This document shows, piece after piece, positions 52,001 to 64,000 of a stretch of 64,000 bases of DNA. The stretch comes from Anas platyrhynchos (taxonomy: Eukaryota > Chordata > Aves > Anseriformes > Anatidae). The DNA is taken from NCBI RefSeq assembly GCF_047663525.1, contig NC_092602.1:11901501-11965500 (forward strand), given 5' to 3'. Position 1 is the stretch's first letter; every line of letters starts with the position of its first letter. The position numbers and the translations under genes are program-made. A model generated the notes under the pieces. The model made no database searches, had not been told where the DNA came from, and saw nothing but the letters and a program-made list of their open reading frames with translations.

Positions 52001-53205
52001 GTGGATGTTGGACAGTTTGTTCAGTTCTGTCTGCCTGAGTCCATGTGGCAACGCAGGGGCTTGAGTGTCTTTACAATTGAGCAGTCAAAAGTAATTTTGA
52101 TGCAAGGCATAAATAGTCAAAGGGTAATGAATACGGTGGACAACTAGGAAAATGTTTTGGGAATGGAGCTGGTAGAGATCATTCAGTATCAAGGTAAATG
52201 GGAAGAAAATACAACAAAGGGAGAAGTTGGTAGGTTCCTGCAAAAAAAAAAAAGAAGTTGAAATCCTATTCCCTCCCATTCCAACCCCCATCTCTTCTGC
52301 CAGTGGCTTAATATGTATTCAGCAAGCTAAATACATCAGGTCCTCTTTCACCTTGGCAGCACTGCTGGTGATACTATCATACAGATCCGTGCTTGCTGAT
52401 CCTCCTTGTCCCACTGTTGCACCCAGAAGTTTTTTCCCCAGTCTGGTTATGTGGCTTCTCCTGACCTTTGGAAACGCGGTACTTGAGCTGCAGTAAGACC
52501 TGGCCTTTCTGTTTGCACCTCTCCTCAGTTCCCAGGACGCTGGTATGATATAGGCTTTTGCTTCCAATCTATTATCATCCTGTGGAATTAGCCCCCAGGA
52601 GTCAGCCTCTGGTCCCAATTACTGTTCTTTAGCTGAGGTGCCTGAATCTCCTGCCACGGAAGGACTGGGACTCCTTTATCCTGGAGCGCATGGACGCCAG
52701 TGGGGAAGGCAGAGGCTTGTGGTGAGATGAGGGCCGTTGGCACGCTTCCCAGCACCTCCTGATAGCACAAAGTGTATGTTACAGGCCGGGCTGTACAGTC
52801 CCATGGTACAGAAACACTATGAGGCTATTAAACACCCACTTCAAATTGCACCTTTGATCAAATTCCTAACAAAAGGCAGCATTGCTGTGCAGTTCTGCTG
52901 CGTGCGTGCTTTGCAAATTACATCCCCAGATGTATGAGATCTCTGGAGACCAGAGGGGAAGGAATGTCATGCACACAATAGAGCTGGAAAAACCTTCTGT
53001 CTTAATGGTGCCCCATCAATTCTTATCTGATAATCTCTCCTTTTGAAGGTATGTGGAAAACCAAAAATAAGAACAAAGCATAGACAGAGACTTGCCCTGA
53101 CCTGTCTTCTAGACCGTATCTCTCTGGAGCTCTGCTTGCTTGCTCTGCTTGTCTTGCTGTGACCTCTCTCTCATCTCGCTATCAAGCTCGCTTGCTGGGG
53201 TGAGC

Positions 53206-53239
53206 AGCTGCCCCCTCCCTCCCTCCCGTCCCTCTTTCC
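53206..53239. repeat. Polypyrimidine tract (CCCT-rich)
   Basis: A nearly uninterrupted C/T run with CCCT units, broken by a single G, within a wider pyrimidine-rich stretch at 53100-53340. Confidence 0.75.
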
Positions 53240-54895
53240 AGCCTCTCCTTGTGCTTGTAACAGCCTCCTCGTGCTTGTCTGCCTTATCCACTTTGTCTTA
53301 TATTTTCAGCAGAGATTAGAAATATCTCTTCTTCTGAGTCTCAAAGTTCTGAATTCCTCTATCTTCCTGCCACTGCTTATCTTGCTGCTGTATTTTTAAA
53401 CTCTAATACACTCCAGGATATGGTTGTCACAGGGGACACTTGAACAAAGTAAGAGGAGTGTAGAAACCTTCTGAAATTCTCAGGAAAAAAAATGCTTTGT
53501 CAAAAGAGGAAAGTTCAAAGCATAAAAATATGTATCTATTTTTCAGTCGTTGAGCAGTGACAACACATGATAGCGGGATGATTTTGGAGCGTGTTAACCA
53601 CAGCACACCCTTCTGTTCTGCTTTGTCGTGCGTTGTATCGCTTTTAGGTTGAGGGCTCAAGGGGCCCGGCACGCTTGCAGTAGCTACTTCCAAGTAGCCT
53701 GGCAGGTAGGGGACTGCTAATAGCCCCGTCTCTCTCTGGCTGCACAGAGGAGATATCGGAGCAGAAAGAGGAAGTGTGACTCGTAGCTGGTGGCAGCCGG
53801 GGGAAATGAACTCTGACTTCCCCAGTCCCAGCCAGCAGCAGAGGTGCCGGGTCTCCTTCCTCCCTCCTGTGGTTCTCTCCAAATACACCTTCAAAGGTGT
53901 GAGAACAACTTTGCATTGCCTAGCGAATAGATTTTATCTGGGTGCTCCAAAACCACTATCACTGAATCTCTTGAACCCTTTGAGCTCGATGGAGAGACTT
54001 CAAAACTCGAAGGTTTTCACAGCTGAAGGGAGGCAGCGCTCAGACCCTGCTGACATTTGCCAGGGAGGCTGGGCTGCAGCTGTCTCGCGGCTCCTTGAGC
54101 CTGAAACCTTGGGCTGACAACCTCATGGCTTAGGAAGCTCTTACCAGACAGAAGTACTTCCCATTTGAAGCCTTCTGCTTGATCCTTAAGACACCTTTGC
54201 ACCTTTTCCTTAGAGGAGAGGCTGTCGGACACTGCAGTGATAGTAACCAACAATTTCCATTCGTATTGCTGGCAGCTTATGTTCCCAAGTGGGCATCTTC
54301 TGAGCAAGGAGCTGGTGCTCTGGGGTTGTTTGCCTTTTCTCTTTGGTTTGTGTAATTATACTTGCCCTGAAGACAGCATTACTAAGATACATATCTAGTT
54401 TTTCAAATGATGCCCTGGCAGTCCCTGGAGCTCATTATCACCCTGCAGTGCCCATAACTGTTTTGAGGAATCCCATCTTTTCTCCAGGGGTTGGGGTATT
54501 AACAGTGTGCGATGCGCTGTCTCCCCTGGCAGTTACTTACAAGATCACGTTGCTGTCCCACCTTTAACTCTGGTGCTCTTTGTGGGTTCATTTCCCCTTT
54601 TCAGGGGAAAATAAAGGCATAATTGCCTTCTTTAGGAAACAAAACATTTCCAAATGTTAAACTTTCCATTTAGAGCATCACAGCGTGCCTGTAGCCTCTG
54701 CGGTGGCTGGGCACCTAAACAGCACTTCCTTTCCACGGGGGGAGGAGGATGCCCAGCCTCCTGCTCTACAAGTGGCAGTTCCTATTCCGGCAAAAGGCGA
54801 GTTTCCACCTGATGTTAACCCTGTAGAGCCAGTGAGACAGCTGCACAAATTGGACCTAATGCTGCAGGTACCTACTGGGGAATTAATTGTGTGTG

Positions 54896-54915
54896 TTTTT
54901 TTTTTTTTTTTTTTT
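54896..54915. repeat. Poly-T tract
   Basis: About twenty consecutive T. Confidence 0.92.
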
Positions 54916-57900
54916 CTGAATGGTTTTATTTTAGGGAGAGCAAGTTAATTCTTGTTGCTTTGCTGTAGGAAGAAAGTCAAACTAAAAGGCACATGGTTTC
55001 TGCAGCTTTTGAAATCTTTGTATTGTTATGCGGAATAACTGCAAACAATTTGCATTACAATGAATCATAAATAAGAGATGCCACCAGCTGAAGTGTAAAC
55101 TGAGCAAAATGTGGGCAGCTCTCAGTGCAGCAGAACCAAACTGCTTCAGGCAAGACTAGACGGAGCTAGCAGGCAAGTGAGCAAGGCACTGCTGGGTCGC
55201 AGACAAGCCTTGTGCTCGGCAGAGGTCCGAATTTTAAGATGCCCAGTTAATCTTAATTTTCAATATAAGCAACATAATATTTGTAGCTTAGATGCCAAAA
55301 TCGTCAGGCAAAGAGAAGGGAAAAAATCCGAAACCCTTCTGTGGAACAGGATTAGGCAGGATTAAAGTCTGAAATGATCATACTGCTCTGAGTAGTGGGT
55401 ACTGCCACAGCCAACTCAATAAAACTCAGTGGGACGCTTGACATTGTACATTTTCAAGCAGCAAGTCATAAATCTATGTTCATGTGAAATCCTTTGCACT
55501 CAGCCTGATGGGAACAGAATCACTATGCAACTTCAGGTGCTGCTTTTGGGGGGAATAAACCACAAGTTACTGCCTTGCAGGGCAGATCTTTGCTAGGAGA
55601 AAGAGAAAGCAACTTGAATGTTTGCTTACCTTTTATAAAATAAGCCCTGTTCTCAAGTGTTTTACTGGGCAGGAAAGTTCTTAAGCATTTTGCTTAAATG
55701 TTGGGCAGTCAGGTCAGACCGAATTAGAGTTCTCATCTCGTAAGAAATTTCTTAGAGCTAGCCTGTGCTATGAAAACTGGTGTCAGAAAGGTGGTATGGA
55801 GAAGGCACATCTTGCACCAGCGTTGTGCTGCAGTGCCTCTGCGAGGTGCATGTGGTGGTGTCGGAGGATTGGATTGGGGTGTGGGATCTGTGTGCTGGTT
55901 GCAGTCTGGAGTTCCTTCCTTGACCAAGTGCTCTTCTGTCTTTGCATCAAGCAGGCCTTTGAGCTGTTGCAGACTTCAGTGCTGCTAGCCCCCAGCCATG
56001 AGGTAAGCATTTGCTAGGTCCAATATGAGGATATTTCTGGTTTCCAACTTAAAATAATAATAATAATGGTGGCGTAGCTCATAATCGTGAGTGAAAGGTC
56101 TCTGTGCTGTAATGGGAAACAGCTGGTGTGGTAGGCCATTGCAGACTAAAATCTGTCTTTGTTCAAAATGTGGCCCCGCCATTATCACGGTTGGAAATAA
56201 TCCTTGGTGCTGACATGGTAATGACAGCTTGATGTTTTAGACGCATCTAATGGCACTAAGTCCTGATCTTAGCCGGCATTTATCAAGATAAATAAGCCAG
56301 TCAGGCAAGAGCATGGTGGGCTGACTGTATTCCTACAGATAACGATGTGCGTGCTTCCTCTCTCGGAAGAATAATGAACAGAATGACTGTCAAAATATTT
56401 CCCTCTGGAGAGACTCCAGAATAACTGACACTTGTGTGAGCTCAGTGCCATCAGCAATGTGAGCCTCTTCACAAACCTGAAAGAGGTGGAGCTGTGGCCA
56501 AGGAAGATGAGAGGATCTCACCTTAACACTAACGAGAAGCTGGGAGAGTCATTTTCCCCCTTGTGTTGGACCTCTCTTGGGAACAGCTCCGCTGTCACGG
56601 CTGCTGGATGCAATGCTACAGTACGTCCCTCAGGCCTTTTGAGGCTGGTGGACCAGATCCTGCTGACTTCAGCGAGGCTGGGTCTGGTGCAGCACAGTCT
56701 TAAATGTTCTTTAGCTGAAACTTTCATTATAGCCCTACAAACCATCAGAGGATCAGGCCCTGCAAGTTCAACTCTTCAGCTCTCGGATTTTCCTATTAAT
56801 CCTGGAAGAAAGCAGTGCTAATGACTTGTCTGCAAAACAAAGTGCATGTACAGACCTACGCAGAGCTTACTGTGCTGTTGTGGTGTGCCCCTGCTGCAGC
56901 CCTCGAGAATTTTGGGAAACACATGTAACTTGCTGCAGGAGCTGCCCTCATTGTAAGGATGATGCATTGAGAAAGTGTGCCTGGGGAGCTGAAAGCATCA
57001 CTTAGATCACTGTGTCCCGCTTGGTGACCAGAAGAGTAACATGGCCTGGCTGGCTGGAGTCTGAGCACGGGGAAAGCCCACGGACAGTGCCACAAAAGAA
57101 ATGGTTCTCCTGGGTCAGAAAACTGTGCTGTAACGACAGAGTAAGCTCCAGCAAAGCCACGGCACAGGTCAGGGCTGGGAAGTGTACACAAAGGGCTTTC
57201 CCTGTAGAACAGGTCAGGTCATGCTGCTGATTAAATGCGTCCTGCAAAGGTGCCATAACTCTCCAGCCTGAGTGTGTTACGTCTCCAGAGCAAGAGCAGG
57301 GTTTTGCAAGACTGGATTAAGGTGAATTTATTCCCTTTTCATTCTTTCAAATGTAGATTTATCCCCGTTGAGCTGAGCTGTGATGAACTAACTTTTTGCT
57401 GTAGGCAGAGGGCTGGCTCTTGTACTGATGAAGAGACTTGTATTTTTGCTGAACTGCTTCTTTCCATGCTATTCACAGGAGGTTTCATGAATTTTCTATA
57501 TGGGTGGCCAAGAAAGTGATTTCTTCTGGCGGGGGTGGGCTCTGTCAAGCTTACAGCTGCCAAGTTCCTCTTTTCCTGATTTTTTTTTCCTCCCCCCAGG
57601 AGGGTTGTCTGGGGGATACAATCAGGACAGTAGGATCTCTGATGTGCATCCAGCCCCCAAACGGACAAAAGGACACCTCCTCTGGGTCTGCGGTCTGGGG
57701 ATCAGGACAGCATCTGGGTGAGGTGCTTGGGTGCTGAGGGAGGAGGCAGAAATCTGAAATCTGAGCTTCCACTGAAAGCAGGTTGTGCGCTCAGCAGTGC
57801 TTGGGGTGCTGGGTTGGGTGGGGAGGCTGCTGGGACGGGGGCTTCCTCCTGCCCCAACCCCACAGCATCGAGGGCTCCTGACCCGCTGCCCTGTTGCACA

Positions 57901-59184
57901 CCTGGGCTGCAAGCAGCCAGCAGCAGAACGGCGATTTCGTCGTATCTGAGGAGCACTGAACTGTATCGCAGACGAGGGAAGCAGGCAGTTGAGAGTGGGT
58001 GGGAACAAAACCCTACACTTTTCTTTGTTTGTCTTTTAACAATTGGTATTTACGATGAATTTTGACCCCTCCCTCCAACCAAATGTTTCTACATGAGATA
58101 GTTTTCCCAAGAAAGGATAGTAAAACATCAGCAGTAAAATAATATTTATAGAGCTACGTGTTTGTGAAAGTGACTGTGGTTTTCAAGGTAAATAGTTGCT
58201 GGATTATTCAAACTACTCAGTATGTCTGTCAAAATCCTTGTGTCATGTGGAATATTTCCCACACAGTTTCATAGAGAGCCTCTTTTTAACGGCTGGTGGT
58301 AAACCTGTAATGCTATGTTAGGTTTTTAATAGCTTGCAAAGGTCCCCGATTGATTTTCACACATTTATTTCCACAGCAGTAAGGTTTTACGTACTGAGGT
58401 GTGGGAAGGAAAGGAGGGGGGGAAATAATCACAGGATGTTGAGCGTGTTTCAAAACCTGTGCCTAAATGCCTGTCCTTAAAAAGCTCTCGAGCCGGGGGT
58501 GGCTGAAGTGATTGCATGAGCAGTACTGGAGGGGAGCTGGGAGGTTTGCACTTTCTCAGGCAAGGGTTCCCTTCTTCTCCTCGCAGCCCCCTCAAAGACG
58601 AGGCGAGGCAGCTTGCATGAAGCGAAGATCCCCCGTGAAGCTTCACGCTGCCTCCTGCGCCAGGGATGCTGCTCTCGGCTCTGAGTGGCAGCGGGACCTT
58701 TGGGGTTTTGGTGCCTGCACATCACTGCTGCCGAGTTTGGCTGTGCCTTGCTTTTCCATCAGCTCCATCCCATTTGCTGTAGGTCTTCATCTCATCATCT
58801 CACATTATTCCTGTGCAGTAGAGAGGTGCTCCTAAATCCCAATGGGATAATCAGACGTGTGGGAGAAAGGATCTTGAGCGCTCCTCCAGCTGTGGCCATG
58901 CGGGTTTCTGTCCCTGCTGCTGGGAGGAGGCATCTGATGTGAGGGGAGAGACCATTATGTCCCAGAGTCTGTCCTAGTTGTTGTCCTTGCAAGTCAAATT
59001 TTAAATTTCTGCAAAGGCTTGATGGAGTTTAATGACCTGTAGACAGTTTTGTTATTTACATAGCAGACATCATTACTGGGGATATTTCCTTCCATATCTC
59101 ATAGCAGCATGTCTAAGGACTGGAGACCAGCCTTGGCTCTTCCAGAGCTTCTGAGTAAACAAACAACCAAGCATCCTATTTAAT

Positions 59185-59207
59185 AAAAAAAAAAAAAAAA
59201 AAAAAAA
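59185..59207. repeat. Poly-A tract
   Basis: Twenty-three consecutive A. No flanking target-site duplication or retrocopy is evident, so I treat it as a simple repeat. Confidence 0.9.
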
Positions 59208-60593
59208 GACTGGCAATTAAAGAAGACGTCTTGCATTGTACAAACAGGAAGGATTGTAAAACACACTTTGCAGGGAGCCAGTGGAAATGCATTCAGTCTA
59301 GTTTATAATCACAGCACAATGAAATACCCTGAACATAAATAGCAAGAAATCAATTTTCTTTAGAAAAAGTAAAATAAAGAACATTAAATGATCATTTGAC
59401 TAGATAACTGCAGTTTACTCGGTGGTATAACTGTCAGCTTGCCTGTGCACAATAATGGAATTAATGCAGAGGGGGTATGGTTTAGATGTCTCCTTCTTTA
59501 CAGTGACAATAACTCCCTTGTTTTCTCTAGTGAGTAGATGTTTATACTCTAATTTTGTCTCTGCAGGCTACACAGAGCCTTAAACTTGCAAAAGGGATTT
59601 GTGAGCAGCTTGCTTGTCGAGAACAAATGCTAGTCAAAAGAAATGCATGACTTACTGACCTTGAGTTCACTGAACCTTCATCTTGATGCTTCTGCACCAC
59701 TAAGGAATCGGCTGCTCTGAAAATTAAAGTTCCCAGATTAGAATGGGAGCTCCAACAAAGGACCTGTATGGTTTACAAATACACATCGATTAGAGGACTT
59801 TAAAAGAGCTTTGTAAGAACAATGGGATTATGAAAAGCAAATGTTTAAGAGGCAAGCGACCAATTGAGGTCAAAGTTGATGAAAACCAGACTTCTGAAAA
59901 TATGGTATTTCTTATTTGTGTTTTGGCTAACAACCTTAACTCTTTGTCCTTACCTGTTACGTTATTCTTTTGGCCCTAGTCATATTGTCAAGCTGATGTG
60001 CTGTACAAAGAGATGATGACTTTCACAGGGCCCTTGGTTTCTGTCTGCGCGCCTGGTATTTATTTTGCAGTGTCTGGGTCATATTGGTTTGTTGCATCCT
60101 CCAAGTTTTAATATTTTTTTAAGGAAATTTACAGGAATATTTCTAGTTGATATTGTTTTAATGTGCTTAAAGCTATGTAGCCATTGTGTCACTTTTTTTC
60201 TTCCTGAAGAAATGTGTCTAAAAACCCAATATCTCAAAGTTTTCCATACTGTGTTAAGGCTAATGAACCTTTAATAGTTTAATTTGCTTCTCAAGCTTTT
60301 TGAAGCTTCACAACTGCACCTCTTTCTAGGACAGAAATATGAGAGTTACTGTGAAGAGGAGCTGCATGGCAGTTTCCTAGTTCCCATACAGTCTTGTGCA
60401 TTGGGAGTAGATTCTTCCCCTACAGTAGAGTGCATTTGTGCATACAGGTGACTGACATGGAAGTAAGTGTGAGCATGGCTATTGTGTATATACATGAAAA
60501 TCAGATCATTTTGAAATATATACGTAGTAAAATGGCATATGCTTTTCACGTGCTCAGGAAACATCTGTGTGGATAGAAATATTTTTTTTAACT

Positions 60594-60625
60594 GAGTTAC
60601 AACCTTGGTTCTAAGGTTGTAACTC
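60594..60625. repeat. Perfect inverted repeat, 13-bp arms, 6-nt loop
   Basis: GAGTTACAACCTT at 60594-60606 is the exact reverse complement of 60613-60625; the loop is GGTTCT. It lies in gene-free sequence. Confidence 0.93.
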
Positions 60626-62235
60626 CTGTATATTTTACCTGCTTAATTGAAAAGATGTTTATATCATGAGAACTTGGAAAACTGAGAGAACTTGTTTTGC
60701 TTACCCCATAATCTGCAGAGTTCGCTTTGATGATAGTATGTCATAATTCCTCCTGGGTGCCAGTCAAAACAAAGACTTTGCACTGTACACAAGCAGCTCT
60801 TGTTTGGATGGTTTTGGTATTTTGAAATGCGGAGTAAAATCCAAGACAGATATTACTTCCCTTCCTGTAGCTGAATAAGGATAAGGCTGAAAGTGTGAAG
60901 AATTTTAAGCTTAAAGTAATGGAAGCTTTGATCCCCTTAACACAGATGCTGTGACTCTGTGCTGTATCATAGATGGTTTAAAGTAAAAAGTAGGAAAAAA
61001 AACACCACTTAGAAACCTTTCAAACTGCCAACTTTTGCTGAAAGGGGATTCTTTAGATGTAGTCAGCAATGAAACTTGATGGAAAATATTTCTTTAATGT
61101 TTTTGAACCTTTCAGAGATAGAGAAAAAATTACATTTATATTTAGTTTCATATTTTTCTACTTACCCTATTTACCTGAATTAATAGGGTATTTTTTTGAT
61201 ATTTATCTGCTCAGAGGAAAGCTTAATTTTGTCTTGAAGCTTGGATAGACAGGGGCAAAGTGAAGTATTTCCTGACATTATCCATCACAAAATTATGATG
61301 GTCAGTATTGTGAAATACCATACCATTTGCACTGCTTGTTCTAGGTGCAGGTTCACTGAAGCAGTGGGCTGTTGTCCGTCTGCATTGAAGCTGGAGGGTC
61401 GGTTGGCTGAGCCTGGGATGACACTTGGGCACAGGGACAAGCTTTGGGCTTCTGATATGGGATGGGAGCAGGGGAGGCAATGTGTCCTGCTCAGTTGCCT
61501 TACTGCAGCTTTCTCCCAGTAGAAGTTGAAGGTTATACGTCATACCTTGAAAACAAGCAGCTTCCTCTCTCCTTTCTTGTCTGTGTAATGGGAACAACTT
61601 TTTCATTTTCTAAATTGGTTTGAGATCTGTGGATGAAAAGGCTTTGTAGCTACCGCTATTGGCTTTGCTTTCGGTGAGTATTTTAGACATTACTGAGTCA
61701 AAACCACCCAATTTCTTGTTCTTGGGTTCAGAAATTGCTGAGAACTCAATTTCTAGATTGAGATATGGAGTTCTACATCTAATTAATAATCTGAACTGAG
61801 ATTATCTACCGTCTCAAGTAGGAGGCAAGAAGAATAATGAATAGCCTCAGACAAGACACAACAAAGTTTCCAGCAACATCCCGAAGCACCCTGAGAGTTA
61901 ATCACATCCCTGCAGCACCGCTTGCTATCAAACCACCAGTTGTCGTGCATTAACGAAGGCACTGCACCCACCGCAGGAGCAGCCAGCAAGGGAGAGCATC
62001 AGCATGCACGCTGCTTTCCTGGTGACCATATAACCAGTGCTGTACCCGGAGCTGTGCAGCTTGCTTTGTAATGCAGATTGCTCTAGCTGGAGGTTGAAAG
62101 TACAGCGAAAGCGCTGCAATTGCAAGCTTATTTAATAATGCAAGCAGAGGGCAAATCCCAGGAGCTGTTAAAAATATCAGCACAGAAGCTGTTCTGTTGT
62201 CCGTTTTCCTTTGGGACTGTTGTCAGCTCCAGATT

Positions 62236-62253
62236 TTTTTATTTTTTTTTTTT
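62236..62253. repeat. T-rich tract
   Basis: Runs of T with a single A interruption, ending in a C run. Confidence 0.85.
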
Positions 62254-64000
62254 CCCTCTGGAGCTGTAGATCAGATTTCAGGCAGACAACAGCTCCCTTT
62301 TGAGGACAGCAGTGACCTGCTGAAGGAAGGTGGGCACCCCAAGAAACCAGCTGCAGCTCAGGCTGCCCGCGGTACCCAGGTGCTGCAGAGCAAGGCTGGC
62401 TGCTGCATTTCTAGCCAGGCAGGGGTGAGGAAAGGTCAAAAAGAATCTCGCCGTTCCCAGTGTCTGTCAGTAAGTAATCATGCAGATAAAAATCTCACCA
62501 CTCCCTCAGCCCAACAAAAATTTCTTTCTCCATCTATATATCCATATAACATTACAATACGAGCCTCAGGGCATCTCTTGTCCTTATCTAAACAAAAGTC
62601 TTCTCTGAAAACCTTAGTCATGCAAGTTATGGCATGAAATCACCCTTTCAGCAGAAAAATGGTAATTTTGCATCTGGAGTCAAAGGAGGGCTGGCTTGGT
62701 GTACAAAGCTATTATTTTTCTCACATCCAATCACCCTTAGTAATTCGGGAGCAACTCACGTATCAGTCTACGAGGGTTTTCATTCAGTGCAGGTATAAAA
62801 CCCACTGAAGCTGCACTTGGATTTTTCTTTGGGTCCTGCTGGTGCATCTTATGGAGGGTTAGCCACCTTCTCCTTGGAAGGCTCAAGAAAAATGGCAAAC
62901 CCGGGAAATTAAATGGGAATGACCTGCAGATAAATGTAAGCCCATAAGACTTGGTGGTTGTTTTGTGATTAAACTGAGGGTAGCCTGGAGAAAAGCAGGA
63001 GGTTTGAATAGGGCAACATACTGTTGGTGCAGTTTTTGTGGCAGCAATTCCAGGTGTCATGATGGATAACGCATTCAAAGTGTGGGTTCCATGTAATTAT
63101 CAATTGTCACCTTGTCTCTAGGTATGGTGCAGAGCAATGGGTGCATTTCCTGCCTTGTCTGGTACCTCTTCTGCTCCTTGACCCCTGTCATGTCTGGGCC
63201 AGCGCAGAGCATTCTCACAGACCAGGAAGTTGCTGCTTTTTTCTTCTCTGAACACAGGCTATGGGTGAAACTTGCTGTTTCACTTGTATTTGGCAAGGGG
63301 ATCCTGGGTAATTACAATGAGAAATGGGGTCATCTCCCATTTTTGTTATTACCTGCTTGCTGTGCTTGGGAGGACCCAGGCTGGCTTGTTGACACCTTGA
63401 GCCCTCCCCTGGTCTGGAAAGGGTAGAGGTGGGGGAGGAAGCTCTGTGTCCTTCCCCTGGGCACCATTTGTGAGGCCCCTGCACCCCCGGGGCCTCTCCT
63501 GGTGCTGTTGGTGTTGATGGCCTGGGTTTCGAGGTAGGGGAAGGGGTCTCCATTTGGGAAGGGTCTGCGTGTCTCTGGGAGGGCTGCTGTTGCTGCAGCT
63601 AGGTGAGTCCAGCTTTCTGCTGGAAGCAAACTGGTGTGGGAGAATCTCACAAATTCCCCCAATGGGAAAAGCCTGAGTGTCCTTTTTTCATGTAGAGTTA
63701 ACTTGTGCAGTTGACATTGAAAGCAATGCTAAAACAGTCCTTAAAAATAATTACATGTAATGATCCCTTTTTCTGTTTTCCTGCCTTAAAAATAATTTAT
63801 TTGCCCTTCTTGGTTCAGGCACAGTGCAGATCTGAGCCAAGGCTTCCTTTGAATAAGGCAGCGCTCAGCTGGTGGCACCGCACACCCCAGGCAGTGCAAG
63901 TGGCATTTCCAAGGCTCATGTTCCCCTTCCCAACCCTATTGCAGCAAGCAGGCTGTGAGCCCTGTGCCTTGCAGCCCTGTGGGGTGGTGGGACAGGCTGG

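Larger units (their letters stand above)
49011..64000. other. Gene-free sequence, G/T-rich on the + strand
   Basis: No protein family was recognised in any frame. The stretch contains listed homopolymers, a pyrimidine-rich block at 53.1-53.3 kb, one hairpin and a weak exon candidate at 59.57 kb. G exceeds C on the + strand in most rows I counted. Confidence 0.55.

Noticed and set aside
51665..52147. 160-codon + strand frame in the gene-free right half
   Set aside because: No recognisable domain, composition follows local DNA bias, and it has no promoter or splice context.
53427..53916. Overlapping minus-strand frames of 90-155 codons
   Set aside because: No family likeness, and two different frames are open over the same bases.
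59161..59207. Poly-A run considered as the tail of a retrocopy or SINE
   Set aside because: No coding remnant precedes it and no target-site duplication is visible.
63112..63662. Overlapping frames on both strands near the right end, considered as a first exon of a neighbouring gene
   Set aside because: No known neighbour of FBRSL1 was recognised in the translation, and there is no CpG island here.

Overview
The window looks like a piece of a bird chromosome (other CR1-carrying sauropsids are less likely). The only interspersed repeat I recognise with confidence is a short CR1 LINE 3' end at about 48.88 kb, carrying the direct octamer repeat that marks CR1 ends. There is no Alu, L1 or B element, no bacterial-style gene packing and no CRISPR array. 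Almost all long open frames are chance frames in non-coding or CpG-rich DNA.

One protein-coding exon is clear. On the minus strand, positions 36687 down to 36391 encode a 99-residue N-terminus: a basic Arg/Ser block, a Ser/Glu stretch, an RRRRRES block and an [14 protein letters not shown] end, followed directly by a GT splice donor. I read this as coding exon 1 of FBRSL1 (fibrosin-like 1, AUTS2 family). The gene runs leftward, so positions 1-36390 are the start of its first intron, at least 36.4 kb long, with no second exon in the window. From memory, the human orthologue lies in 12q24.33 and the chicken one should be on chromosome 15; I could not check this.

Around the exon, about 36.4-38.0 kb is a dense CpG island, the presumed promoter and 5' UTR. 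It contains stacked low-complexity tracts: a poly-G-rich stretch, (AAT)n, (CAA)n, a poly-C/poly-A junction, (GCC)n and (TCC)n. Directly upstream, 38.05-38.69 kb is a G-rich minisatellite with hierarchical structure: 31, 38 and 50 bp modules, with an ordered three-module block repeated 236 bp apart.

From 38.7 to 64.0 kb I find no convincing gene. The stretch holds scattered homopolymer tracts, the CR1 fragment, a MIR-like remnant, several AT-rich stretches that look like conserved non-coding elements, and one weak exon candidate at 59.57 kb.

The most interesting large-scale signal is strand composition. The + strand is C-rich relative to G on the intron side of the CpG island and G-rich relative to C on the other side. 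A skew jump centred on a CpG island with a G-rich, quadruplex-capable minisatellite is what one expects from divergent transcription, from a constitutive replication origin, or both. Other local signals are a perfect 19-bp-stem hairpin (10593-10637), a 13-bp-stem hairpin (60594-60625), a 20-bp perfect palindrome (28494-28513) and several CpG-rich patches inside intron 1, one with a full YY1 motif.
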